Shown: positions 47,085 to 56,794, counted from the stretch's first letter. The stretch is 64,000 nt of DNA from Sulfurimicrobium sp963779055 (GCA_963779055.1 CAVZWN010000001.1:496001-560000); one strand, 5' to 3'. Numbers and translations: made by a program. The notes: generated by a model from the sequence alone, not told the origin.

Positions 47085-47170
47085 TGGTGCGAAAGGAGAG
47101 ACTCGAACTCTCACGGGGGTTACCCGCTGGAACCTAAATCCAGTGCGTCTACCAATTCCGCCACTTTCGC
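47085..47170 (-). tRNA. tRNA-Leu (TAG)
   Basis: 86 bases with the long variable arm of a class II tRNA; anticodon TAG in loop ATTTAGG; acceptor GCGAAAG pairs with CTTTCGC; CCA encoded. Confidence 0.95.
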
Positions 47171-47217
47171 GAGTCGCGTAGTGTAAACTATCCCGCCTCT
47201 GTCTGCCAGTTTGCTTA

Positions 47218-48030
47218 ATGACCGACCCACATTACGAAAATTTCCCTGTCGCATCGATCCTGCTTCCCCGCCGCTTGCGCCATCCGGTCAGCGTCATTTA
47301 TGCTTTTGCGCGCCAGGCGGATGATTTCGCGGATGAAGGCGATCTTGACGATGCGACCCGCCTGGCGCTGCTGGAGGGATTCCGCGCGGAATTGCAGCGC
47401 ATCTCTGCCGGATCGAAGCCTGAAACTGAACTATTCGAACAGCTTTCCGGGATCATCGCGCAATATCAACTGCCGGTTCAATTGTTCCATGACCTGCTCG
47501 ATGCTTTTTCACAGGATGTCGTCAAGAAACGCTACGCCCATTTCGGCGAAGTCATGGATTACTGCCGCCGTTCCGCCAACCCGGTCGGCCGTCTGCTGCT
47601 GCATCTGTATGGCACCACGGACAGCCGTAATCTGGCCTATTCCGACGCGATCTGTTCGAGTCTGCAACTGATCAATTTCCTGCAGGATGTGGCGATTGAT
47701 TACCGCAAGGACCGCATTTACCTGCCTCAGGATGAAATGGAAAAGAACCGCATCAGCGAGGAGCAGATTGCCCGTGGCGACAGCGGCGGCGCCTGGGGTA
47801 TGTTCATGCTGTTCCAGATCGAACGTGCGCGCAAGATGCTCAATGCCGGCGCACCGCTGGGGAAAATCCTGCCGGGCCGGATCGGACTGGAAATGCGCAT
47901 GATCATCATGGGAGGAGAATCCATTTTGCGCAAACTGCACAAATCCCGTGGCGATGTGTTCAATCAGCGCCCCGTGCTCAAGCCGGGCGACTGGGCCTAC
48001 ATGCTCTATCGTTCGATTCTGGCGAGATAA
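47218..48030 (+). CDS. hpnC: Squalene biosynthesis protein HpnC
   Basis: 270 residues of the trans-isoprenyl diphosphate synthase head-to-head family. Both acidic motifs are present: DDFADEGD and NFLQDVAIDYRKDRIYLP. With HpnD and HpnE it converts farnesyl diphosphate to squalene in three steps; HpnC acts on presqualene diphosphate to give hydroxysqualene. First of three tandem genes (2-bp gap to hpnD). Confidence 0.93.
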   Translation: MTDPHYENFPVASILLPRRLRHPVSVIYAFARQADDFADEGDLDDATRLALLEGFRAELQRISAGSKPETELFEQLSGIIAQYQLPVQLFHDLLDAFSQDVVKKRYAHFGEVMDYCRRSANPVGRLLLHLYGTTDSRNLAYSDAICSSLQLINFLQDVAIDYRKDRIYLPQDEMEKNRISEEQIARGDSGGAWGMFMLFQIERARKMLNAGAPLGKILPGRIGLEMRMIIMGGESILRKLHKSRGDVFNQRPVLKPGDWAYMLYRSILAR

Positions 48031-48032
48031 GC

Positions 48033-48866
48033 ATGACGCCTGACCAGTATTGCCAGGATAAAGCCAGCCGCAGCGGTTCCAGTTTTTACAACAGCTTCCG
48101 CTTCCTGCCGCCACAGAAACGCCAGGCCATCACCGCCCTGTATGCCTTTTGCCGCGAAGTGGATGATGTCGTCGACGAATGCCATGAAGCGCAGGTCGCG
48201 CGCACCAAGCTCGCCTGGTGGCGCGAAGAAATATCCAATACCTTTGCCGGCAAACCGCACCACCCGGTGGGCCAGGCCTTGCTGCCCGCCATACGCGCCT
48301 ACGATCTGCCGATGGAACAGTTTGTCGAGATCATCGATGGCATGGAAATGGACCTGAACAACAATCGCTACGCCGATTTCAAGGCGCTGCAGCTCTATTG
48401 CTACCGCGTGGCAAGCGTGGTGGGCCTGCTGGCAGCAGCAATTTTCGGTTACTGCAACCGCCAGACCACCCGGTATGCGCATGATCTCGGGCTGGCCTTC
48501 CAGCTCACCAACATCATCCGCGATGTGGGCGAGGATGCGCGCCGCAACCGCATTTACCTCCCGCTCGACGAGTTGCAGCAATTCGGCGTGAGCGAAGCCG
48601 ACATTCTGCAAAGCAGGGAAACAGAAGCTTTCGGCAAACTCATGGCGTTCCAGATCGAACGCGCAAGGCATTATTACAGCCAGGCCATGGCTGCTCTGCC
48701 CGGTGAAGACCGAAAAACCCAGATGACGGGTCTGATCATGGCCGCCATCTACCAGACCCTGCTGGATGAAATCGAGGCGGAGGGATGTCACGTGCTGAAG
48801 CAGAAAACCTCCCTGCCGCCGCTGCGCAAGCTGTGGATTGCCTGGCGGACATGGCTGAAAGGCTAA
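48033..48866 (+). CDS. hpnD: Presqualene diphosphate synthase HpnD
   Basis: 277 residues, same fold as HpnC, with DDVVDE and NIIRDVGEDARRNRIYLP. Condenses two farnesyl diphosphates. Overlaps hpnE by 16 bp. Confidence 0.94.
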   Translation: MTPDQYCQDKASRSGSSFYNSFRFLPPQKRQAITALYAFCREVDDVVDECHEAQVARTKLAWWREEISNTFAGKPHHPVGQALLPAIRAYDLPMEQFVEIIDGMEMDLNNNRYADFKALQLYCYRVASVVGLLAAAIFGYCNRQTTRYAHDLGLAFQLTNIIRDVGEDARRNRIYLPLDELQQFGVSEADILQSRETEAFGKLMAFQIERARHYYSQAMAALPGEDRKTQMTGLIMAAIYQTLLDEIEAEGCHVLKQKTSLPPLRKLWIAWRTWLKG

Positions 48867-50164
48867 AGCGCGTCGGCATCATCGGTGCTGGCTATGCCGG
48901 CATTGCTGCCGCTGTCAGGCTGACGGAATGTGGCATTCCGGTCACTTTATTCGAAGCCGGCAGGGTACTGGGTGGCCGCGCGCGCGGCGTGGATCATCAG
49001 GGCATCAGGCTGGACAACGGCCAGCATATTCTGCTCGGCGCCTATCGCGAAACCCTGGGGATGATGGATCGCCTCGGAGTTCGTGATGTCGTTCTGCGCT
49101 TGCCTCTGGCGCTTTCCGTGCCAGGCCGGTTTGCACTCAGAACCCCTCCCCTGCCCGCCCCCTTCCATCTTCTGATGGGCTTGCTGAATGCGCAGGGGCT
49201 GCCGCTCAGCGAGCGGCTTTCTGCCATCCGCTTCGCGCTCAGGCTCAGGCTCATGAACTTTCGTCTGGCACAGGATATCAGCGTGGCCAGCCTGCTGGCC
49301 CGGCACCGTCAGGATGGCAATATCGGCCGCCTGCTGTGGGAACCGCTGTGCCTGGCTGCACTCAATACCCCCATAACCCAGGCATCGGCACAGGTCTTTC
49401 TCAACGTACTGCGCGACAGTTTCAGCGATGCGCGCAGCGATAGCGATCTGGTGCTGCCGCGCGTGGATCTGTCGGCCTTGCTGCCCGATGCGGCCGCAGA
49501 TTTCATCCGCAGCCAGGGTGGAGAAGTCCGGACCGGTTGCCGCATCAGCCGGATCGAGAGTCCGGCTGGGCCTGATGCTCAAGGCTTCACGCTGCACTGG
49601 GCGGAGGCGTTGGGTAACTTCAGTCATGTCATTTGCGCCACAGCGCCACGGCACGCCCTGCCGCTGCTTTCAGCCTTGCCGGAGCTGGCCTCCGCTGCAA
49701 CGCAGATCGATGCTTTCAGTTACCAGCCTATCGCCACGATTTATCTGCAATACCCGGAACAGGTGCGGCTGCCGCAACCCATGCTGGGTTTGAACGGAGG
49801 CTGGGCGCAGTGGGTGTTCGATCGCGGCTGGATGCATGGAACGCCCGGCTTGCTGGCTGTGGTTATCAGTACAGAAGGTGCCTGGGAACTCGCGCCGCCA
49901 GAGCAACTGGCTGCACGGATCGCAGAAGAATTGGCACAGGCATTTGAATTGCCCGAACCGCTCTGGCACCAGGTGATCGTGGAAAAACGCGCCACTTTTG
50001 CCTGCACGGCGGGTGTGGCGCGCCCGGACCAGAAAACCGGGCTGAAAAACTTCTATCTGGCAGGCGACTACACTGCGGGCAACTATCCGGCCACCCTCGA
50101 GGGCGCGGTCCGGAGCGGAATCAAATGCGCCGAGATGGTTTCAGGAAGCCTATCGCCTAGCTGA
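48851..50164 (+). CDS. hpnE: Hydroxysqualene dehydroxylase HpnE
   Basis: 437 residues from ATG 48851, which puts the FAD-binding motif GIIGAGYAGIAAAVRL at the N-terminus. The C-terminal FAD block is YLAGDYTAGNYPATLEGAVR. Reduces hydroxysqualene to squalene. No shc or later hopanoid gene lies in the window. Confidence 0.93.
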   Translation: MAERLKRVGIIGAGYAGIAAAVRLTECGIPVTLFEAGRVLGGRARGVDHQGIRLDNGQHILLGAYRETLGMMDRLGVRDVVLRLPLALSVPGRFALRTPPLPAPFHLLMGLLNAQGLPLSERLSAIRFALRLRLMNFRLAQDISVASLLARHRQDGNIGRLLWEPLCLAALNTPITQASAQVFLNVLRDSFSDARSDSDLVLPRVDLSALLPDAAADFIRSQGGEVRTGCRISRIESPAGPDAQGFTLHWAEALGNFSHVICATAPRHALPLLSALPELASAATQIDAFSYQPIATIYLQYPEQVRLPQPMLGLNGGWAQWVFDRGWMHGTPGLLAVVISTEGAWELAPPEQLAARIAEELAQAFELPEPLWHQVIVEKRATFACTAGVARPDQKTGLKNFYLAGDYTAGNYPATLEGAVRSGIKCAEMVSGSLSPS

Positions 50165-50188
50165 AACCCGGTTGGATTTAGATGCTAC

Positions 50189-51592
50189 TCACCCGGAATG
50201 AGCCACGATAAAGCGTTTCACCTCATCGACACTTGAATCCATGATTTCGTAGCGCTGTGGCCGTTTTTCGAGATCAGCCAGATCGGCAGGTCGCTCGGCA
50301 TGACGCCCCAGGGCTTCGTGTATGGTCTCGTCGAACTTTGCTGCCAAAGCGGTTTCCAGAAACACCAGCGGGATGCCTGCTTCAAGGTGTTCCAGCCCGA
50401 CTTTGACGCCGTCTGCCGTATGCGTATCGATCATCACACCGTATTTCTGATAGACGTGACGAATGGTTTCGAGGCGGTCGGCATGGCTGCTTTCTCCCGA
50501 GGTGAAACCGAATTCCCTGACCTTGGCAAAGTGCGGCGTTGTCGACAGGTCGAAGCTGCCGCCGCCATCCACCTTCTGCCACAGTGCCTTGAGCACAGCC
50601 GGGTCGCGCCCCACCAGATCGTAAACAAAACGCTCGAAATTGGACGCCTTGGAAATATCCATGGAGGGGCTGCTGGTATGCTGGGTCTCCGGGCGCGGGC
50701 GGTAAGCACCGGTGCGGAAAAACTCGTCCAGCACGTCATTTTCATTGGTGGCAACAATCAGCTTGGAGATGGGCAGGCCCATCTGCCTGGCGATATGGCC
50801 CGCGCAGACATTGCCGAAATTGCCCGATGGCACCGAGAACGACACCTTTTCGTCGTTGCTGCCAGTGACTGCGAAATAGGCCTTGAAGTAGTACACCACC
50901 TGGGCTGTCACGCGCGCCCAGTTGATCGAATTGACCGCCCCGATCTTGTGCCGGGCCTTGAATTCCAGGTCATTTGAAACCGCCTTGACGATGTCCTGGC
51001 AGTCATCGAATACGCCCTTGACAGCGATGTTGAAAATGTTCGGTTCCTGCAGCGAGAACATCTGCGCCGTCTGGAACGGGCTCATCTTGCCCAGCGGCGA
51101 AAGCATGAACACTTTCACCCGTTTTTTCCCCAGCATGGCGTATTCCGCCGCGCTGCCGGTGTCTCCCGAGGTGGCGCCGAGAATATTGATGTCGGCATTT
51201 TCCTTTTCCAGCACGTACTCGAACAGGTTGCCGAGCAACTGCATCGCCACGTCCTTGAATGCCAGTGTCGGCCCGTAGGACAAACCGAGGATATGCAGGC
51301 CCGGCTCCAGCGTTTTGACCGGAGTGATATCGTCGCTGCGGAAAATCTCAGCGCTGTAAGTCTTGTCGATAATCGCTTTCAGATCGGCAGCGGGAATATC
51401 GTCGGCAAAACGGCGAATCACTTCAAAAGCCAGCTCGCGGTAGTTCATGCCGCGCATGGCTGCCAGTTCTTCCTTGCTCAGGCGTGGATAGGCATCGGGA
51501 ATGGTCAGGCCGCCATCGGTGGCGAGGCCACCGAGCAGGATTTCGGTAAAGGTCTTGGGCGGCATGCCGCCGCGGGTGGAAAGATATTTCAT
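50189..51592 (-). CDS. thrC: Threonine synthase
   Basis: 467 residues, fungal/proteobacterial class 1 length. PLP-lysine motif SYGPTLAFKDVAMQLLG, phosphate-loop-like SGDTGSAA, and VPSGNFGNVCAG. Converts homoserine phosphate to threonine. It lies downstream of hom, separated by a repeat-bearing gap. Confidence 0.96.
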   Translation of the reverse strand: MKYLSTRGGMPPKTFTEILLGGLATDGGLTIPDAYPRLSKEELAAMRGMNYRELAFEVIRRFADDIPAADLKAIIDKTYSAEIFRSDDITPVKTLEPGLHILGLSYGPTLAFKDVAMQLLGNLFEYVLEKENADINILGATSGDTGSAAEYAMLGKKRVKVFMLSPLGKMSPFQTAQMFSLQEPNIFNIAVKGVFDDCQDIVKAVSNDLEFKARHKIGAVNSINWARVTAQVVYYFKAYFAVTGSNDEKVSFSVPSGNFGNVCAGHIARQMGLPISKLIVATNENDVLDEFFRTGAYRPRPETQHTSSPSMDISKASNFERFVYDLVGRDPAVLKALWQKVDGGGSFDLSTTPHFAKVREFGFTSGESSHADRLETIRHVYQKYGVMIDTHTADGVKVGLEHLEAGIPLVFLETALAAKFDETIHEALGRHAERPADLADLEKRPQRYEIMDSSVDEVKRFIVAHSG

Positions 51593-51643
51593 AAGATAAT
51601 CCAGGATAATCCGTTAACGTGAAACTCGCACCACCAGCCTTCT

Positions 51644-51758
51644 AACCCCTCCCGGCCTCCCCTTGTCAGGGGAGGAGGAAAGCAGCCTCCCCCCTGAAGC
51701 GGTGTAAGCAGGCAATCCGCGCAGCGGATGCTCGCACAAGGGGGAATTGAGGGGGGGT
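51644..51758. repeat. MITE-like inverted-repeat element between hom and thrC
   Basis: CCCCTCCCGGCCTCCCCTTG at the left answers CAAGGGGGAATTGAGGGGGG at the right as imperfect terminal inverted repeats about 110 bp apart. Inside are further C- and G-rich stems, among them CCTCCCC/GGGGAGG at 51656-51675. I recall similar dispersed intergenic repeats in proteobacteria. Confidence 0.5.
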
Positions 51759-51806
51759 CAGCCGTGGCCCATTTCATGACTCAGTATATGCAATTCGCCA
51801 TACCAT

Positions 51807-53120
51807 TTATGCGTTGAGCTCTTCAAGTCGGATGCGCGTCACCTTGCCGGAGATGGTAGGCAGCGCTTCAATCTTGGCAATTGCCTGGTTGATGGCTTTT
51901 TCCACGGTCAGATGGGTGAGCAGGATCACGTCAGCCAGTTCCTCGCCTTCCTTCGGTTCCTTCTGGATCATGGCATCGATGGAAATGCCCAGATCAGCCA
52001 GGATACGGGTCACGTCAGCCAGTACGCCCGGCTTGTCGAAAGCCTTGAGGCGCAGGTAATAGGAGGTGTGCACTTCTTCGATCGGCAGGATCGGCGTATT
52101 GGAAAGCGCGTCGGGCTGGAAGGCCAGATGCGGCACGCGGTTTTCCGGATCGGAAGTCAGCATGCGCGTCACGTCCACCAGATCGGCCACCACTGCACTG
52201 GCAGTCGGCTCGGCACCGGCACCGCGGCCGTAATACATGGTCGCGCCCACGGCGTCGCCTTTCACCAGCACCGCGTTCATCACGCCCTCGACATTGGCGA
52301 TCAGGCGGTTGGCGGGAATCAGGCAGGGATGTACGCGCAGCTCGATCCCCTTGTCGGTGCGCCGGGTGATGCCCAGCAGCTTGATGCGGTAGCCCAGTTG
52401 CTCGGCATAGGAAATATCTTCCTTGGTCAGCTTGCTGATGCCTTCGGTGTAAGCCTTGTCGAACTGCATCGGAATGCCGAAACCGATGGCGGACATGATC
52501 ATCAGCTTGTGGGCGGCATCCACGCCTTCGATGTCGAAAGTCGGGTCGGCTTCAGCGTAACCGAGTTCCTGCGCCTGCTTGAGTACGGTATCGAACGCCA
52601 GGCCCTTGTCGCGCATTTCGGAAAGGATGAAGTTGGTGGTGCCGTTGATGATGCCGGCAATCCACTCGATGCGATTGGCGGAAAGACCCTCGCGCAATGC
52701 CTTGATGACCGGGATGCCGCCTGCGACGGCTGCTTCGAACGCCACCATCACGCCCTTGTCCTGCGCCGCCTTGAAAATCTCGTTGCCATGCACTGCCAGC
52801 AAAGCCTTGTTGGCAGTTACCACGTGCTTGCCGTTGGCAATGGCCTTCAGCACCAGATCTTTCGACAGGGTGTAGCCGCCGATCAGTTCCACCACGATAT
52901 CGATATCGGGGTTGTCCACCACTTCCATCGGGTTGGTGGTGATGGCCAGTTCGTTGCCGGCAAATTTGCGCGCTTTCTCCAGATCGCGCACTGCCGCCAT
53001 GGTGACGCGAATCTCGCGTCCGGCGCGGCGGGTGATTTCCCCGGCATTGCGGCGCAATACAGTGAGCGTGCCGCCGCCGACGGTGCCGAGTCCTAACAGT
53101 CCTACATTGATGGGTTTCAT
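51807..53120 (-). CDS. hom: Homoserine dehydrogenase
   Basis: 437 residues from ATG 53120 (MKPINVGLLGLGTVGGGT with the NAD(P) motif GLGTVG). Central catalytic block GTTNFILSEM and GYAEADPTFDIEG with catalytic Lys/Asp region, and a C-terminal ACT domain (~350-430, YYLRLKAFDKPGVLADVTRI) that senses threonine in the family. The longer open frame to 53165 lies in a repeat and is rejected. Confidence 0.97.
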   Translation of the reverse strand: MKPINVGLLGLGTVGGGTLTVLRRNAGEITRRAGREIRVTMAAVRDLEKARKFAGNELAITTNPMEVVDNPDIDIVVELIGGYTLSKDLVLKAIANGKHVVTANKALLAVHGNEIFKAAQDKGVMVAFEAAVAGGIPVIKALREGLSANRIEWIAGIINGTTNFILSEMRDKGLAFDTVLKQAQELGYAEADPTFDIEGVDAAHKLMIMSAIGFGIPMQFDKAYTEGISKLTKEDISYAEQLGYRIKLLGITRRTDKGIELRVHPCLIPANRLIANVEGVMNAVLVKGDAVGATMYYGRGAGAEPTASAVVADLVDVTRMLTSDPENRVPHLAFQPDALSNTPILPIEEVHTSYYLRLKAFDKPGVLADVTRILADLGISIDAMIQKEPKEGEELADVILLTHLTVEKAINQAIAKIEALPTISGKVTRIRLEELNA

Positions 53121-53151
53121 ATTCACTCTTAAGCCAGAAAAAATCCTAAAC

Positions 53152-53219
53152 CGCAAAGACGCCAAGGCGCGAAGAAAACCATATTCTTTGCGAATCCTTT
53201 GTGTCTTGGCGTCTTTGCG
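53152..53219. repeat. Long hairpin repeat between alaA and hom
   Basis: CGCAAAGACGCCAAGGC (53152-53168) faces GTCTTGGCGTCTTTGCG (53203-53219) across about 34 bases. It is the kind of dispersed palindromic repeat seen in many bacterial genomes. It lies in the hom leader. Confidence 0.6.
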
Positions 53220-53234
53220 TTGAAAGCTTGTACA

Positions 53235-54461
53235 TTACGCCCCATGCTGCTTGCGATAATGCTCCAGGAAGCGCGCAATACGGCCGATGGCTTCCTGCAG
53301 ATCGTCGAGATTGGGCAGGAATACGACGCGGAAATGGTCCGGTGTCGGCCAGTTGAAGCCACTACCCTGCACCAGCAGGACTTTCTCTTCCAGCAGCAGT
53401 TCGAGAATGAATTCCTGATCATTGTCGATCGGGTACATTTTCGGATCAAGGCGCGGGAACAGGTACATTGCCCCCTGCGGCTTGACGCAGGTTACGCCGG
53501 GAATCGCAGTCAGCATCTCCCAGGCAAGATCGCGCTGGCGGCACAAACGGCCCGTCGGCGCCACCAGGTCGTCAATACTCTGATAACCGCCGAGCGCAGT
53601 CTGGATGGCGTATTGCGCCGGTGCATTGGAGCACAGGCGCATCGAGGCCAGCATGGTCAAGCCCTCGATATAGTCGCGGGCATGACGCTTTTCGCCCGAA
53701 ACTACCAGCCAGCCGGCGCGATAGCCCGCTGCGCGGTAATTTTTCGACAGGCCGTTGAAGGTAATGAACAGCACGTCGTCTGCCAGCGATGCGATGGAAG
53801 TATGCTGCGCACCGTCGTATAGCACCTTGTCGTAGATCTCGTCGGAATACACGATGAGCTGGTGCTGGCGTGCGATTTCCACTACTTCCTGCAGCAACTC
53901 CACCGGGTACAGGGCGCCGGTTGGATTGTTGGGGTTGATCAGTACGATGGCACGAGTCTTGGGCGTGATCTTGCCGCGGATGTCGTCCAGATCGGGCAGC
54001 CAGCCTGCCGCCTCGTCGCACACGTAATGGCGCGGCGTGCCACCTGCGAGGGTGACTGCGGCAGTCCAGAGGGGGTAATCCGGCATCGGCAGCAATACTT
54101 CTTCGCCGTTGTTGAGCAGCGCCTGCATCGCCATCACGATCAGTTCGGATACACCGTTACCGATATAGATGTCTTCGATCTGAACATCGAGGATGTTTTT
54201 CTGCTGGGTGTAATGCATCACCGCCTTGCGCGCGGCGAACAAGCCCTTGGAGTCGGTATAGCCGGACGCGTTGGGCAGGTTGATGATGACGTCGTGGACA
54301 ATCTCTTCCGGTGTTTCGAAGCCGAACTGCGCTGGATTGCCGATATTCAGCTTGATTACGCGATGGCCGTCTTCTTCCATCTGCCGCGCGCGCGCCAGTA
54401 CCGGGCCACGGATGTCGTAGCAGACATTATTGAGCTTGCTGGATTTGAGTACGGGCTGCAC
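53235..54461 (-). CDS. alaA: Alanine-synthesising aminotransferase AlaA
   Basis: 408 residues, close in sequence to E. coli AlaA (SSKLNNVCYDIRGPVL, IYIGNGVSELIVMAMQALL, INPNNPTGALY). PLP lysine in FNGLSKNYRAAGYRAGW. Transfers an amino group from glutamate to pyruvate. alaA-hom-thrC in a row is typical of betaproteobacteria. Confidence 0.93.
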   Translation of the reverse strand: MQPVLKSSKLNNVCYDIRGPVLARARQMEEDGHRVIKLNIGNPAQFGFETPEEIVHDVIINLPNASGYTDSKGLFAARKAVMHYTQQKNILDVQIEDIYIGNGVSELIVMAMQALLNNGEEVLLPMPDYPLWTAAVTLAGGTPRHYVCDEAAGWLPDLDDIRGKITPKTRAIVLINPNNPTGALYPVELLQEVVEIARQHQLIVYSDEIYDKVLYDGAQHTSIASLADDVLFITFNGLSKNYRAAGYRAGWLVVSGEKRHARDYIEGLTMLASMRLCSNAPAQYAIQTALGGYQSIDDLVAPTGRLCRQRDLAWEMLTAIPGVTCVKPQGAMYLFPRLDPKMYPIDNDQEFILELLLEEKVLLVQGSGFNWPTPDHFRVVFLPNLDDLQEAIGRIARFLEHYRKQHGA

Positions 54462-54556
54462 GATTTACGGGTCCTTGTCGCACTGAGTCGGCTATTCAGC
54501 CAAAAAGGTTATAATCTTACAAGACCGCGCCACTCCCCGCAATTGGAACAACCGCC

Positions 54557-54928
54557 ATGAAACTGCATCTTCAGACCGACAGCAGCACCAACCTGTTTAC
54601 GGCTTACGACACGGATCACGTCAAAGTCAATGGCGTGCGCCACGAACACAGTCTGATCGTGCTGCCGGGACGAATTATCACCGAATGGCAACCGGCTGCG
54701 CCGGACCTCATGACGGCAGAGCATTTCAGCGTATTGGCAGAACTGGAACTGGAAGTCCTGCTGCTCGGCACCGGCCCCAAGCTACGCTTCCCCTCGCCAC
54801 GCCTGATACATGCACTGGCTCAGCGAGGTATCGGACTGGAAACCATGGATACCTTTGCCGCCTGCCGCACCTACAACATCCTGGCGGGAGATGGCCGGAA
54901 AGTTGCGGCAGCACTGATTATGGAGTGA
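54557..54928 (+). CDS. Mth938-like domain protein
   Basis: 123 residues, single Mth938/Xcc1710-like fold (FSVLAELELEVLLLGTGPKL, GIGLETMDTFAACRTYNIL, DGRKVAAALI). The family is widespread and linked to respiratory complex assembly in mitochondria (NDUFAF3). Its bacterial role is unclear. Confidence 0.88.
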   Translation: MKLHLQTDSSTNLFTAYDTDHVKVNGVRHEHSLIVLPGRIITEWQPAAPDLMTAEHFSVLAELELEVLLLGTGPKLRFPSPRLIHALAQRGIGLETMDTFAACRTYNILAGDGRKVAAALIME

Positions 54929-54939
54929 GCGCCAGACTG

Positions 54940-54981
54940 TGAGCGGTGAGCGGTGAGCGGTGAGCGGTGAGCGGTGAGCGG
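54940..54981. repeat. Six perfect copies of the 7-bp unit TGAGCGG
   Basis: A minisatellite of TGAGCGG x6 in the gap between two convergent genes. Related inverted copies (CCGCTCA, then decayed ACCGCTT) follow at 55001-55020, so the array may fold into a hairpin. Confidence 0.9.
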
Positions 54982-55018
54982 AAAATTGTGGGGCTCTTAA
55001 CCGCTCACTGCTTACCGC

Positions 55019-55684
55019 TTACTGTTTACTCATTAATGGCAAAATATCGCGGAAATCACGAATCGCAGCAAACTCGCCCACTTCCTTGTCCGGCAGACGC
55101 GTATCGGGTCTGTAAACAGCCAGCAGATGCGCAATGCCATAGTCCTTTGCCGAGCGCAGCACCGGCAAGCTGTCATCCACCAGCAGGGTCGTCGCAGAAC
55201 GGAACTGCTCAACTGCCTGCAGCTTTTCCCAGAAGTCCGGGTGTTCCTTGGGGATACCCAGATCGTGCGCGCAAATCACTGCATCAAAATGGGAAGCAAG
55301 GCGGGTGCGCTGCATTTTCAGCGCCAGGCTTTTATGGTGCGCATTGGTCACCAGCACCACCCTCTTACCCGTAAGCCGCAGGGCTTGCAGGAAATTTTCC
55401 ACATGCGGATGCACCGCAATGAGGTGAGCGACCTCCTCCTTGAGACGCGCAATATCCAGTTGCAACTCGCGGCTCCAGTAATCGACGCAGTACCAGTTCA
55501 TCGTTCCCGCCACATTCTGATAGCGCGGTGCAAGGGCATCCCGGCCAGCTTCGTGACTCAGGCCATGCTGCTCGGCATAACGTTGGGGAACGTGCGAAAG
55601 CCAGAAATGGTTGTCGAAGTGAAGGTCCAGCAGCGTGCCGTCCATATCCAGAAACACGCTTTCAATCTGGTTCCAGTCAATCAT
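55019..55684 (-). CDS. yrfG: GMP/IMP nucleotidase (YrfG-type HAD hydrolase)
   Basis: 221 residues, HAD subfamily I. Motif I DMDGTLLD with nucleophile Asp; motif II Thr/Ser in VLVTNAHHKSLALK; motif III Lys and Asp pair in LVDDSLPVL. The family phrase NWYCVDYWSREL supports YrfG. Confidence 0.85.
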   Translation of the reverse strand: MIDWNQIESVFLDMDGTLLDLHFDNHFWLSHVPQRYAEQHGLSHEAGRDALAPRYQNVAGTMNWYCVDYWSRELQLDIARLKEEVAHLIAVHPHVENFLQALRLTGKRVVLVTNAHHKSLALKMQRTRLASHFDAVICAHDLGIPKEHPDFWEKLQAVEQFRSATTLLVDDSLPVLRSAKDYGIAHLLAVYRPDTRLPDKEVGEFAAIRDFRDILPLMSKQ

Positions 55685-55866
55685 GAATCAGGCCCCGAGA
55701 GATATTAATAGATCATTATCCTGACAAATCAGGCAATTAATGGATGTTAGTGCGCAATGGCCTTAGTTTATTGCCATTCTGGATCAAGCTTTACAATAAT
55801 TTTTTCAATCTGCTATTCTTCAAAACCATTATTAGCCTGAATTTCAATCGGGATCCCCTGCAAATA

Positions 55867-55884
55867 AGCGGCTCCGCTGTTTTA
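55867..55884 (+). terminator. Small hairpin in the 242-bp gap before cheR
   Basis: AGCGG/CCGCT with a T-run (GTTTTA). The rest of the gap (55685-55926) is AT-rich and holds no gene; the cheR promoter should be here, but I see no clear sigma28 or sigma70 match. Confidence 0.35.
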
Positions 55885-55926
55885 CCCCGCGTCCAGATAA
55901 ATGCCAAAGAAAAGTGACCAGAACCC

Positions 55927-56772
55927 ATGCTGAACAATGACCGTGAGTTCCATTTTACCGACAGGGATTTCGAGTTGGTGTGCAAGTTGATTTACAGTCA
56001 CGCCGGTATTGCGCTTAACGCCAGTAAAAAGGATATGGTCTACAGTCGGCTTGCGCGGCGTCTGCGCGCCACGGGGCTAAAAACTTTCCACGATTACCTG
56101 CGCTTGCTGGAATGCAAAGACCATGCTGAATTGCAGGCATTCACCAACGCGCTCACCACCAATCTCACTTCCTTCTTTCGCGAAAGCCACCATTTTCCCA
56201 TCCTGGCCGAGCACGTCCGCAAACACAAGGGCCATCAACCTATCAATCTGTGGTGCTCGGCCGCTTCGACTGGAGAGGAGCCTTACTCCATGGCCATGAC
56301 CATGGTTGACCTGTTTAACTCCTTTACGCCGCCGGTGCATATCGTCGCCACCGATCTGGATACCAATGTGCTGGAGAAGGCCCAGGCCGGCTTATATCCC
56401 CTTGAGCGGCTGGAAAAACTGCCTGCCGACACGGTAAAGCGCTTTTTTCTTCTGGGGGGCGGCGTTCAGGAAGGCTATGCCCAGGTGCGCCCCGAGTTGC
56501 GGAACATGATCACCTTCCGCCAGATTAACCTTCTCCATGACAACTGGCCATTGCGCCCACCCTTCGACGCCATTTTCTGCCGCAATGTAATGATCTACTT
56601 TGACAAGCCGACACAACTCCGGATTCTGCAAAAATTTGTACCATTGTTAAAACCGGACGGACTCCTGTTTGCAGGCCATTCGGAGAGCTTTCATCACGCA
56701 GCAGCGCATTTCAAACTCGTGGGCAACACAGTCTATCGGGTTGTAGAAAAAGCCGGCGCGAGCCACGGCTGA
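55927..56772 (+). CDS. cheR: Chemotaxis methyltransferase CheR
   Basis: 281 residues: all-helical N domain (~10-75) and a SAM-dependent methyltransferase domain (LWCSAASTGEEPYSMAMTMV, VATDLDTNVLEKAQAGLY, DAIFCRNVMIYFD). Methylates glutamates of chemoreceptors. Paired with cheB, but no cheA, cheW or receptor gene is in view. Confidence 0.94.
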   Translation: MLNNDREFHFTDRDFELVCKLIYSHAGIALNASKKDMVYSRLARRLRATGLKTFHDYLRLLECKDHAELQAFTNALTTNLTSFFRESHHFPILAEHVRKHKGHQPINLWCSAASTGEEPYSMAMTMVDLFNSFTPPVHIVATDLDTNVLEKAQAGLYPLERLEKLPADTVKRFFLLGGGVQEGYAQVRPELRNMITFRQINLLHDNWPLRPPFDAIFCRNVMIYFDKPTQLRILQKFVPLLKPDGLLFAGHSESFHHAAAHFKLVGNTVYRVVEKAGASHG

Positions 56773-56794
56773 GTACTGAAACAAAAAAATCCCG

